Source: Bedellia somnulentella (lineage: Eukaryota; Arthropoda; Insecta; Lepidoptera; Bedelliidae). Taken from it: DNA of 64,000 bases. The position numbers were made by a program, and so were the translations under genes. Under the pieces are notes generated by a model, which saw only the letters and a program-made list of their open reading frames with translations, ran no database searches and had not been told where the DNA came from. Positions within the stretch are counted from its first letter, which is position 1. The number at the start of each line of letters is the position of its first letter. The stretch is taken from NCBI GenBank assembly GCA_963576735.1, contig OY755175.1, forward strand, positions 12,168,401 to 12,232,400, given 5' to 3'. Of the stretch, positions 56,062-64,000 are shown piece by piece.

Positions 56062-56394
56062 TTCCGAAAAACCAACACATTCTTTTCAATTTCTACAATT
56101 TATAATATAATAAATAATAGTTGCGTTTCATAAAGTCGACGAATACCCAGGTAACTCAGTGGAAAATGGTGGAATTTTCTTGGCGAAATATACTTTATTA
56201 TACAATATTTTTCTTGCTTAACTACATAAGTGGTTGAGGATTTTCTAATTCTTAAGCTCTTTCACCTTTTTATGTAATTTATATCAGTGAGTATATGTTA
56301 TTTTTTTTTACTTCAAACAATAATTTAAAATGCATTCATAGACTTTAAAACTCACTTGCCTAACTCACGCCTACTCACTTACCTAACAATTACA

Positions 56395-56780
56395 CAATTT
56401 ATTATTACCATCTTTTCCCCACTCAACTTCCAAAACTAGCCGTGAAGTGCAGGCTTAGAATGTCGCTACCCCTTTCTACCCACGGGTAACGTAAGAGGCG
56501 ACTAAGGGTATTGGATTTTTTATTTTTATTTTTGGGCGATGCGGTTGAAAACCCATCACCAAACCTTTATTTTTACCATCTTTTGCCCACTCAACTTCCA
56601 AAATTGGCTGAGGAATTCATAATTCCTTAGCTCTGGCTACCCCTTCTAGGGAAATATAGCCGTGAGTTTTTGTATGTATGTATGTATGTAACTTCCAAAA
56701 GTGGCTGAGGAATTTCTCATTCCAATGCTCTAACTACCCCGTCTAGGGAATTATAGCCGTGAGTATATTTATGTATTAAA
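56395..56780 (+). repeat. SINE-A 3' part split by a second SINE-A
   Basis: The left part (to 56435) ends tcaacttccaaaa and the right part resumes at 56690 with aacttccaaaagtggctgag. The 11-bp duplication aacttccaaaa marks the nested insertion of the copy at 56436-56690. Confidence 0.8.
56436..56690 (+). repeat. SINE-A nested in SINE-A
   Basis: agccgtgaagtgcaggctta to gtatgtatgtatgta, same orientation as the host SINE. It inserted at the same place in the SINE sequence as the 18308 copy. Confidence 0.85.
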
Positions 56781-56824
56781 CAACTAACAACCTATATTTT
56801 GAATGAAATATCACTCAAATACTT

Positions 56825-57075
56825 TTTAACCGACTTCAAAAAAAGGAGTGTTCTCAATTCGACCGGTATATTTTTTTTTTTATTTTTTTTTTATGTTTGT
56901 TCGCCGATTACTTCGCCATTTATGAACCGATTTTGATTATTATTTTTTTATTCAAAAGAAGATACTCCCGGATTGGTACCATGATGAGGATATCAGGGTC
57001 TGATGATGGGATCCTGGAGAAATCGAGGGGAACCCTCAAATTTTATAGGCAAATGTACCGCGTTTTACATATTTT
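56825..57075. repeat. Dispersed repeat beginning aaccgacttcaaaaaa
   Basis: Contains aaccgacttcaaaaaaagga, ttctcaattcgaccggtata and atcagggtctgatgatggga. Related pieces lie right of the LTR element, at 63150-63200 (ggatctgatgatggcatccc, aatcgagggg) and 63605-63625. I recall this type from lepidopteran genomes but cannot name a family. Confidence 0.5.
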
Positions 57076-57216
57076 CTGAACTTATATTGGCATTTGCTTC
57101 TGAAAATCATATTGTTATGCTGCTGAGCTGATGATAGAAGGTGTGGATCCTCAATCACTAGGTATTAGGAAACAGTTCTTTCCACATTCTATATAGATTT
57201 ATACTCCTCTTCGTAG

Positions 57217-57703
57217 TGTTACGTACCGGGTTCTTAATTTGATAAATACCAGTCACACTTTCGTGCAATAAGGTGTAATTATATTTATTGACCAATAACG
57301 CACTTTACACAACACAACAAACACTATCGATAATTAACTATCGATACTCGCACTAATTAACAACACTAATTTACTCCGTTATAGTAACACTGTCCACACC
57401 GTTAAGCTTATTTCCGTAATCCGTATATCACTGCACTGTCGTATTTAATTTCTTCGCTCTAGTATTTCGCTTGTTCTCGCTTTAGTTCTTCGCACTCGAA
57501 ATAACTCCGTAGCACGCGTCGCTCTTTATATATGCCAAATCTCAAATACGCGAATATTACAGAAAGTTCTAGTACCACATTCTCGAAAAGTCGATATTCG
57601 AGAAACATCTAGTAATTCCTTTACTTATTAGAATACTAGTAACGCCATCTGTTATCTAGTAGTGGCAAATCCTATCTCCTACTTGCGAACAGATGTCGTA
57701 ACA
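57217..57703 (-). repeat. LTR (3' LTR of the minus-strand element)
   Basis: Begins tgttacgtaccgggttctta and ends agatgtcgtaaca, with TG...CA ends. It contains ctttatata (57522-57530), a TATA-like sequence when reversed (tatataaag). Confidence 0.95.
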
Positions 57704-57720
57704 TTACCCCCTCCTTACAT
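57704..57720 (-). promoter_or_regulatory. Polypurine tract
   Basis: On the minus strand atgtaaggagggggtaa abuts the 3' LTR, where plus-strand DNA synthesis is primed. Confidence 0.8.
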
Positions 57721-60700
57721 TAATACTCGTCCCGAGTATTATTGCTTCCATGGTACTTCGCAAGTCGATCGATGTGAACTATTTTCCAAGCCCCTCTAGG
57801 TTGGCGTTGAATTCTGTACGTTACATCGTTTATTCTAGTGACCACCTTGTACGGTCCTTCCCACCTATTTTGTAACTTAGGGGACTTCCCTTTCTGGCGA
57901 GTTGGATTGTGTAACCAGACGAGCATACCCTCTTCGAAACGCGGCGTGTTAGCTTTACGGTCATATCTGGTTTTCATCTTTTCACTAGCATGTAAACCAT
58001 TTTCACGCACTAGGGAATGTACATCTTGCATTCTTTCCCTCAAATCGCTTACATATTCAGTTACACTCTGCGGCTCATCTGGTGACCCTCCTGTCAACAA
58101 ATCTACAGGCAATCGTAGCTCTCTTCCGAAATTGACGAAAGCAGGTGTTTCCTTCGTGCTTTCGTGAACAGCAGACCGGTAAGACAGTAAAAATAATGGA
58201 ATGTGTTTGTCCCAGTCCTTCTGATGTTTTTCAACCATCTTCGCCAACTGTCTCTCCAGTGTTTGGTTGAACCTCTCCACCATTCCATCTGACTGAGGAT
58301 GATATGGCGTCGTCCTGGTTTTATGCATTCCAAGTAGTTTGCACACCTCTTGAAATACTTGTGACTCAAAATTTCTTCCCTGGTCAGAGTGTATCTCCAG
58401 GGGCACGCCAAATCGACAGATCACTTCCTCAACCAGTTTTGTAGCCACAGTTATTGCTTCTTGATTGGGTATGGCAAACACTTCAGGCCACTTAGTGAAG
58501 TAATCCATCACCACCATGAAATATTTATTTCCGGACTCTGATTGTGGAAACGGTCCAGCCACATCAACGGCAATCCTCTCCCAGGGAGCTCCCACATTGT
58601 ACAACCGTAATCCCCCTCTACTCCGGGTCTGCGGACCTTTCACCGCGGCACACGTTGTACATTTCCGGCACCAGTCCTGTACGTCGTCCCTACAATGAAG
58701 CCAGTAAAACTTCGCACGAACCTTCTGCAACGTACGATTTACCCCAAGATGCCCGCCCGAAACACCGTCATGTGTTTCCCGCAGTACATCTTTAACCTTG
58801 GCTCTGGGCACGACCAATTGTAGGTGCTCTTCTTTACCGTTGGGTTTCTCCCACCTCCGGTACAGTAGACCATTGATCAGAACCAGGCTGTTCCATTGCG
58901 CCCAGTAAGCTTTCGTACTCACTCCTGTGGACGCTACTTCACTCCAAGCCGGTTGATCGTGTTTTTCCTTCTTCCATTTCATGATGGGTCTGAGGTTCTC
59001 ATCTTCTTCTTGGGCCTTCTGCATAGCTTCTGTTTCCCATCCATCCAATGGACAAATTCGAGTCACTTTCACGACCTCCTCCTTCGACTCTTGCTTCCTA
59101 CAATGTTTACAGTCTTCCGGACACGGTCTACGTGAAAGCGCGTCTGCATTGCCATGAGATTTACCACTACGGTGCTCGATAGAAAAGTCATACTCTTGTA
59201 GCTGTTCGATCCATCGAGCTACCTGTCCTTCCGGGTTTTTGAACTGGAGAAGCCATTTCAGTGCAGCATGATCAGTTCGAAGCTTGAACGGTCTCCCAAT
59301 CAAATACTTGTAAAAATGCTGTAAGGTCTTCACTACAGCTAGAAGTTCCTTTCTCGTGACGCAGTAGTTTCTTTCCGCTTTAGATAGAGACTTGCTGAAA
59401 TATCCGATCACAACTTCCTTGTCACCTTGGATCTGTGATAACACTCCACCAATAGCCATATTACTAGCATCGCTGTCAACGATGTACTGTCCCTCTGGCT
59501 GTGGATATCCAAGGATAGGTGTCTCGCAAAGCCTCTTCTTCAGCTCATTGAAAGATAACTCGCATTCATCATCCCAAGAGAAGGTTTTCTTATCTTCAGT
59601 CAACCGATGCAATGGTTTGGCGATCTCAGAAAACCCTTTTACAAAACGTCGATAGTACGAGCAAAGGCCGAGAAAAGCTCGCACGTCTGTTTTGTCCTTT
59701 GGCGTCGGCCATTTCTGCACAGCTTCCACCTTTTCCGGATCCGTCTGAATTCCTTCTCGGCTGATTACGTGTCCTAAATAGTTCACTGAAGTTCTAAACA
59801 GCCGGCACTTCTTCGGATTCAGTTTCAGGTTTGCTCCACGAATTTTCTGAAAGACTTGTTCCAGGTTCTTGAGATGGTCTTGGAAGCTTTTGCCTATTAT
59901 GACCACGTCGTCGAGGTACACCAGGCAAGCCTCGCCAACCAATCCCGCCAACGCACACTCCATAAGCCTTTCAAAAGTAGCTGGCGCGTTGCAGAGACCG
60001 AAAGGCATGACGTTAAACTGCCACAAACCCTTTCCAGTTGAAAACGCAGTCTTCTCTTTATCAGTCGGATGTATTTCCACCTGCCAGTAGCCTGACTTGC
60101 AGTCCAGGGTTGAAAACCACTTCATGCCACTCAAAGTATCCAGAGTGTCATCTATTCTTGGCAAAGGATAGCTGTCCTTCTTTGTCACGTTGTTCAGTTG
60201 CCTGTAGTCAACACAAAACCGTGTGCTTCCATCTTTCTTCTTAACAAGAACCACTGGAGAACACCACGGACTGGAGGACGGACTAATGACCTTCTTCTTT
60301 TTCATGTCTTCGAGCAATTCTTCAACTTCTTTCTCCTTAGCGATTGGGATTCTCCTTGCTCTCTGTCTAATAGGTCTTTCGTCCCCTGTATCAATTCTGT
60401 GTTGCACTAAAGATGTTCTGCCTAAGTCCCCTTCTGCATTTGAGAAGATGTCAGCATATTTCACCAGCAACTGTTTAACCTTGATCCTCTCCAAGTAAGA
60501 TAAGTCATCCTGGATCTCACTTAACAAGTCAGTTACAGTTGAATTATCGACTTTCACTTTGACTTTCCCATTTGGAGAATGACAGCTCCTCATCCAGACT
60601 ACTTCTTCACACTGACCAACTACTTCACCCCGCTTAAGCTGTACATCTTCTTGGTCAAGGTTGACTACCTTCACTATTGCCGTCTTGTTGCTTGTTACCA

Positions 60701-61406
60701 AAGTTCTTGCTGTCAGAAATTTCCTTGGCCCGTTCTTCCCTGTCTCTTCAATCAACACACAACGATGCCTCTTCTTCTCGCTGTCTACAGGTAACATCAC
60801 CGGAACCAACTTCTGAGAACGCGCAGGAATATTGATGGTTTTCAAGCATGTCACTTCACCGACGGGACCACCCAGTATAAAGATTTCTTCCTGGCCACAC
60901 TTGAAAATTCCTCTCGTTATGTCAATCCGGCAGTTATATTTCTTCATAAAGTCCAGTCCTAGTATGCATTCATCCATTATCTCAGCCACAATGACTTGAT
61001 GAGTATACGACGTCTCGCCAACCATCATCCTGACTGAGAGTTCACCAAGAACAGGTATTCGCTGGCCAGAGGCGGAGAGTAGCCGACACTTAGTATCTCT
61101 GCTATACTTGATATTCGCTGCTTTCACCAGTGCCGGATTGATCACCGTTCTAGACGCTCCAGTATCAAGGGTCATCTTACAGTCTTGATCATTGACACAG
61201 CCCAATATCACCAAACTGTTCCCGTTACAGGCTTGTGAGATGGTCATTGTCGGGGCTTTCTCCTCTCTAGCCAGCACCTGCCCCCCGGTCCTGGCTAATG
61301 CTCGTTTCCCTGGACGTTTGCGGCAGAAGCCTCTGCCTGCCTCTTTTCTTCCTTCCTCAGCGGGCAACTTAATCTCAAATGGCCCCTTTTCCCGCAGCCA
61401 TAACAA
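57720..61406 (-). CDS. pol: Pol polyprotein of Ty3/gypsy element
   Basis: One open frame of 1228 codons without an in-frame stop. In order: aspartic protease (LDTGASRTVINP, near 80), reverse transcriptase (STRFCVDYRQLNNVT; YLDDVVIIG near 500), RNase H (VDSDASNMAIGGVLS; TDHAALKWLL), integrase zinc-binding region (HDGVSGGHLG through CRKCTTC), catalytic core (VDVAGPFP; SDQGRNFES; YHPQSDGMVERFN) and a C-terminal GPY/F-type module (WEGPYKVV). All catalytic acidic residues expected are visible. The frame overlaps the end of gag by about 110 nt in the -1 register, so expression probably needs a -1 frameshift. I did not find a clear canonical slip heptamer. Confidence 0.96.
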   Translation of the reverse strand: MLWLREKGPFEIKLPAEEGRKEAGRGFCRKRPGKRALARTGGQVLAREEKAPTMTISQACNGNSLVILGCVNDQDCKMTLDTGASRTVINPALVKAANIKYSRDTKCRLLSASGQRIPVLGELSVRMMVGETSYTHQVIVAEIMDECILGLDFMKKYNCRIDITRGIFKCGQEEIFILGGPVGEVTCLKTINIPARSQKLVPVMLPVDSEKKRHRCVLIEETGKNGPRKFLTARTLVTSNKTAIVKVVNLDQEDVQLKRGEVVGQCEEVVWMRSCHSPNGKVKVKVDNSTVTDLLSEIQDDLSYLERIKVKQLLVKYADIFSNAEGDLGRTSLVQHRIDTGDERPIRQRARRIPIAKEKEVEELLEDMKKKKVISPSSSPWCSPVVLVKKKDGSTRFCVDYRQLNNVTKKDSYPLPRIDDTLDTLSGMKWFSTLDCKSGYWQVEIHPTDKEKTAFSTGKGLWQFNVMPFGLCNAPATFERLMECALAGLVGEACLVYLDDVVIIGKSFQDHLKNLEQVFQKIRGANLKLNPKKCRLFRTSVNYLGHVISREGIQTDPEKVEAVQKWPTPKDKTDVRAFLGLCSYYRRFVKGFSEIAKPLHRLTEDKKTFSWDDECELSFNELKKRLCETPILGYPQPEGQYIVDSDASNMAIGGVLSQIQGDKEVVIGYFSKSLSKAERNYCVTRKELLAVVKTLQHFYKYLIGRPFKLRTDHAALKWLLQFKNPEGQVARWIEQLQEYDFSIEHRSGKSHGNADALSRRPCPEDCKHCRKQESKEEVVKVTRICPLDGWETEAMQKAQEEDENLRPIMKWKKEKHDQPAWSEVASTGVSTKAYWAQWNSLVLINGLLYRRWEKPNGKEEHLQLVVPRAKVKDVLRETHDGVSGGHLGVNRTLQKVRAKFYWLHCRDDVQDWCRKCTTCAAVKGPQTRSRGGLRLYNVGAPWERIAVDVAGPFPQSESGNKYFMVVMDYFTKWPEVFAIPNQEAITVATKLVEEVICRFGVPLEIHSDQGRNFESQVFQEVCKLLGMHKTRTTPYHPQSDGMVERFNQTLERQLAKMVEKHQKDWDKHIPLFLLSYRSAVHESTKETPAFVNFGRELRLPVDLLTGGSPDEPQSVTEYVSDLRERMQDVHSLVRENGLHASEKMKTRYDRKANTPRFEEGMLVWLHNPTRQKGKSPKLQNRWEGPYKVVTRINDVTYRIQRQPRGAWKIVHIDRLAKYHGSNNTRDEY

Positions 61407-62569
61407 ATCGGTCCAGTACTCCTTCCGACGGGTGCTTTAATGACCTTGACGTCCTCATTTGCTTCCGCAATCTCACGAAGTCGATGAGTTTGGCGCGTAT
61501 CCTGGCGGCAAGCTTCAACTTCTAGAGCGTTCGCCAAGGCATCCTTGAGAGACGTGTGGTGTTGAAGTCTCACCGCTGTTCTCACTTCGATATCTCTGAT
61601 GCCGTCGACGAATGCTTGCACCAGGTTCATTTCCACCGTCTTCGGATCTACACTGGGATAGGCCTTGCGGACGAGCTTCTCGATTTCAAGGGCCCACTGC
61701 TGAAGTCCCTCTCCAGAACGCTGGACCCTATCACGCAGCTGAGCGCGGAACACGTGCTCCAGGTGTCGCTCTCCATAGCGAGACTCCAACGCATCCAGCA
61801 GGTCCTTGAAACCACCACTCGGAGTCGGCAGCGCCTCTATTACTGACAGTGCTTGACCTCGGAGCGCCACCGTCAGTGCAGTCAAACACTGTTCATCAGT
61901 CCAACCATTGGCAGCCGCAACAGTCTGGAACTGATGTCTATACGCCGACCAGGATGTTGTTCCGTCGTAGGGAGGAACCTTCACACGAGGACCATGGACA
62001 GCTACTACATTCTCACCGGAGACAACCTTGACCGGTCGTGATTCAAGCTGCAGAACCCTTTTCTCCATTCCGCGGAAGTCGGTCTTCATGTCATCGATAT
62101 CTTTCTCAATAGTGGTTACCTGCTCCTTCATCTGCTCTACGTCTTTTTCCACAGTAACCACCCGACCACTGACTTCATTGACCGCAGTGAGAACTTGTGA
62201 GAACTTAGTTTGCTGTTCCTCGCGCAACTCACGAACTTCTTGTTTCACAACACCCTGTACCTCCGAATGTATGTTTTTCACAACATCCTGTACCTCCGAA
62301 TGTATGTTTTTCACAACATCCTGTATGCTTTGTTGTGCTTCACGCATGCTTTGAAACATTTCAACTATCATCGTCAAGTCAGTATTAGTTGCGGCCGCCG
62401 GCGCCGTTGATGTAGACGGCGCGTTAGTCACCGCGGACGTCTCCTCTGGAATGTCACTCCGAGGGTTCGTGACCGATGAACTCATTTCCGACAGCTGTTC
62501 ACCCTCTGCGGCTTTCTGAGCGCGTGTCTTCACACCCTCTCTTCCGTCTTCCTTCGGCATAACTGGCAT
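61295..62569 (-). CDS. gag: Gag polyprotein of Ty3/gypsy element
   Basis: From the ATG at 62569 the frame encodes 424 residues; it is also open upstream into the primer-binding site. An N-terminal coiled-coil-like part includes a near-perfect tandem unit (VVKNIHSEVQD twice, DNA at about 62240-62320). A capsid-like region follows (ALRGQALSVIEALP, LDALESRYGERHLEHVFRAQ). A single zinc knuckle, CYGCGKRGHLRLSC (C-x2-C-x4-H-x4-C), lies near residue 390. Gag packages the RNA into particles. It ends just after the start of pol. Confidence 0.93.
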   Translation of the reverse strand: MPVMPKEDGREGVKTRAQKAAEGEQLSEMSSSVTNPRSDIPEETSAVTNAPSTSTAPAAATNTDLTMIVEMFQSMREAQQSIQDVVKNIHSEVQDVVKNIHSEVQGVVKQEVRELREEQQTKFSQVLTAVNEVSGRVVTVEKDVEQMKEQVTTIEKDIDDMKTDFRGMEKRVLQLESRPVKVVSGENVVAVHGPRVKVPPYDGTTSWSAYRHQFQTVAAANGWTDEQCLTALTVALRGQALSVIEALPTPSGGFKDLLDALESRYGERHLEHVFRAQLRDRVQRSGEGLQQWALEIEKLVRKAYPSVDPKTVEMNLVQAFVDGIRDIEVRTAVRLQHHTSLKDALANALEVEACRQDTRQTHRLREIAEANEDVKVIKAPVGRSTGPICYGCGKRGHLRLSCPLRKEEKRQAEASAANVQGNEH

Positions 62570-62577
62570 CTTCAAAT

Positions 62578-62592
62578 CCACTTCTGTCACCA
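62578..62592 (-). promoter_or_regulatory. Primer-binding site, leucine tRNA-like
   Basis: tggtgacagaagtgg on the minus strand starts 2 nt inside the 5' LTR. It resembles the complement of a tRNA-Leu 3' end (from memory tggtgtcagaagtggg) with one or two differences. The tRNA assignment is tentative. Confidence 0.55.
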
Positions 62593-62594
62593 AT

Positions 62595-63081
62595 TGTTAC
62601 GTACCGGGTTCTTAATTTGATAAATACCAGTCACACTTTCGTGCAATAAGGTGTAATTATATTTATTGACCAATAACGCACTTTACACAACACAACAAAC
62701 ACTATCGATAATTAACTATCGATACTCGCACTAATTAACAACACTAATTTACTCCGTTATAGTAACACTGTCCACACCGTTAAGCTTATTTCCGTAATCC
62801 GTATATCACTGCACTGTCGTATTTAATTTCTTCGCTCTAGTATTTCGCTTGTTCTCGCTTTAGTTCTTCGCACTCGAAATAACTCCGTAGCACGCGTCGC
62901 TCTTTATATATGCCAAATCTCAAATACGCGAATATTACAGAAAGTTCTAGTACCACATTCTCGAAAAGTCGATATTCGAGAAACATCTAGTAATTCCTTT
63001 ACTTATTAGAATACTAGTAACGCCATCTGTTATCTAGTAGTGGCAAATCCTATCTCCTACTTGCGAACAGATGTCGTAACA
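62595..63081 (-). repeat. LTR (5' LTR of the minus-strand element)
   Basis: Same length (487 bp) and, by eye, the same sequence as 57217-57703. Confidence 0.95.
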
Positions 63082-63209
63082 GTAGCTTTTATGAAGAGAA
63101 GTACAGGTTCACTAAACATTTCTTTTGTTATGTTATTGTTACCGAGAAAGTACCATGAGACCAGGATCTGATGATGGCATCCCAGGAAATCGAGGGGACT
63201 GTCGAAACT

Positions 63210-63390
63210 CACAATTATGTGACAGTGTATTTGTTCAAAACGCCGATAGGCCTGCCCTGTATAACGTGAGAACACTGCCTAATAAATCGTGGGTACTCTG
63301 AACAACAGGTGACAATGTCACGTGATATTCAGAAGTATTACTACCTCTGCTAACCCCTTCAGGGATATTCGGCGTGAGCGTTTGAGTCTT
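63210..63390 (+). repeat. SINE-B copy right of the LTR element
   Basis: ttatgtgacagtgtatttgt, cgataggcctgccctgtata and ccccttcagggatattcggc followed by gtgagcg. It interrupts the aaccgacttc repeat family. Confidence 0.72.
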
Positions 63391-63743
63391 TCTTGAGATG
63401 TTGAATTGAAGACCATCGCCTTTCGAAGGATTTTAAGAACAATGTAAGGTTACATATGGTTGAGCATATTTAATATCGTACTATAATAGAAATACCGGAA
63501 ATACGAAGAATAATACAGTAATTGTCGCTTCCTCATCCGAGAGGCATCTTTGCCAGGTCTACCCATCTCTAAAACTCGTAAAATAAAATAATTTTTAACA
63601 AAAAGAAAACCGACTTCATAGAAAAACAACCGAAAATAAACAATCTAGTACTAAAAAGTACGAAATAAGTTTTTTAATTGAATATGAGTACTGTGATTGA
63701 TACCTTAGCAATTTCTTTATTCCACACGCGTCAGTTCAACCTA
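63391..63743. other. Spacer
   Basis: AT-rich. A piece with aaccgacttcatagaaaaac at about 63609 belongs to the dispersed repeat described at 56825. Confidence 0.3.
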
Positions 63744-64000
63744 CCTAAATATTACAATTCTCTTAAATTAATTTTTGAGTCGGTGCCAGACAAACAAAAG
63801 TAAATTCACCCTGCTATCTATCTCTGATTATTACAATCTAAAAAATATTATATCGTACAAAAATCAATTTACCCTACAACTACAAGGTACCCTACATTTT
63901 ACATGTATATGAAGTGCGAAATACACACTTCTTATTATCAATAATCATCGAGGCTGGCACCGGCTCACAAATTAATTTAAGAGAATTGTAATATTTAGGT
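63744..64000. mobile_element. MITE-like inverted repeat, reaching the window end
   Basis: acctaaatattacaattctc with ttaaattaatttttgagtcg and gtgccag at the left is matched by its reverse complement at 63948-64000. The arms are about 48 bp with few mismatches and the spacer about 160 bp. The outer right limit and any TSD fall at or beyond the window edge. Confidence 0.7.

Larger units (their letters stand above)
57217..63081 (-). mobile_element. Complete Ty3/gypsy LTR retrotransposon
   Basis: 5865 bp, with two 487-bp LTRs, a 4-bp TSD gtag (57213-57216 and 63082-63085), a primer-binding site, a polypurine tract and open gag and pol frames. There is no env-like frame, so it is a retrotransposon and not an enveloped errantivirus-like form. 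The LTRs look identical by eye, implying recent insertion. Confidence 0.96.

Noticed and set aside
57838..62410. Many plus-strand open frames across the LTR element
   Set aside because: All are antisense to gag and pol and show no domain of their own.

Overview
The window is nuclear DNA from an insect, most probably a moth or butterfly. The genes have spliced insect-type exons with GT-AG introns. The intergenic DNA and introns are AT-rich and packed with short interspersed repeats, Helitrons with the ends usual in Lepidoptera, hAT-like elements and non-LTR retrotransposon debris. The order assignment is an inference from repeat content and protein similarity; no species can be named.

Six protein genes can be reconstructed with consistent splice phases. 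From left to right they are: the last exon of a PDE12-like 2',5'-phosphodiesterase (149-259, +); a FAM210/DUF1279 mitochondrial membrane protein (3215-6017, +); a CIA30-domain protein with a signal-peptide-like N-terminus (11399-14282, +); an RBM39/Caper splicing factor (17016-23093, -); the spliceosomal protein CWC15 (31865-37987, +); and a BMP5/6/7/8-type ligand like glass bottom boat (39441-53331, +). A tiny spliced ORF of 24 codons (9028-9193) and a THAP-like remnant (28611-29460) are weaker candidates. Two genes (RBM39, CWC15) serve pre-mRNA splicing, but nothing suggests co-regulation; this is an ordinary mix of eukaryotic genes.

Mobile DNA makes up much of the rest. The commonest repeat is a SINE of about 250 bp, called SINE-A here. 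It has more than 20 copies and ends in the same 3' sequence and (ATGT)n tail as a LINE also present here, whose longest copy is 43170-45208. Other families named here are SINE-B, -C, -D and -E, with tRNA-like A/B boxes. Nested insertions with readable target-site duplications (TSDs) are frequent: hAT in SINE-A, SINE-A in SINE-A, SINE-A in SINE-B, LINE in SINE-A, Helitron in hAT. At the right end is a complete Ty3/gypsy LTR retrotransposon (57217-63081) with 487-bp LTRs that look identical, a 4-bp TSD and long open gag and pol frames, so it is a recent insertion.

The observations most worth follow-up are: the BMP ligand has serine where the family has the cysteine that links the two subunits of the dimer; a near-perfect 95-nt hairpin lies just upstream of RBM39; SINE-A and the LINE share a tail; and an unclassified 2.3-kb element with about 25-bp terminal inverted repeats lies at 26037-28321.
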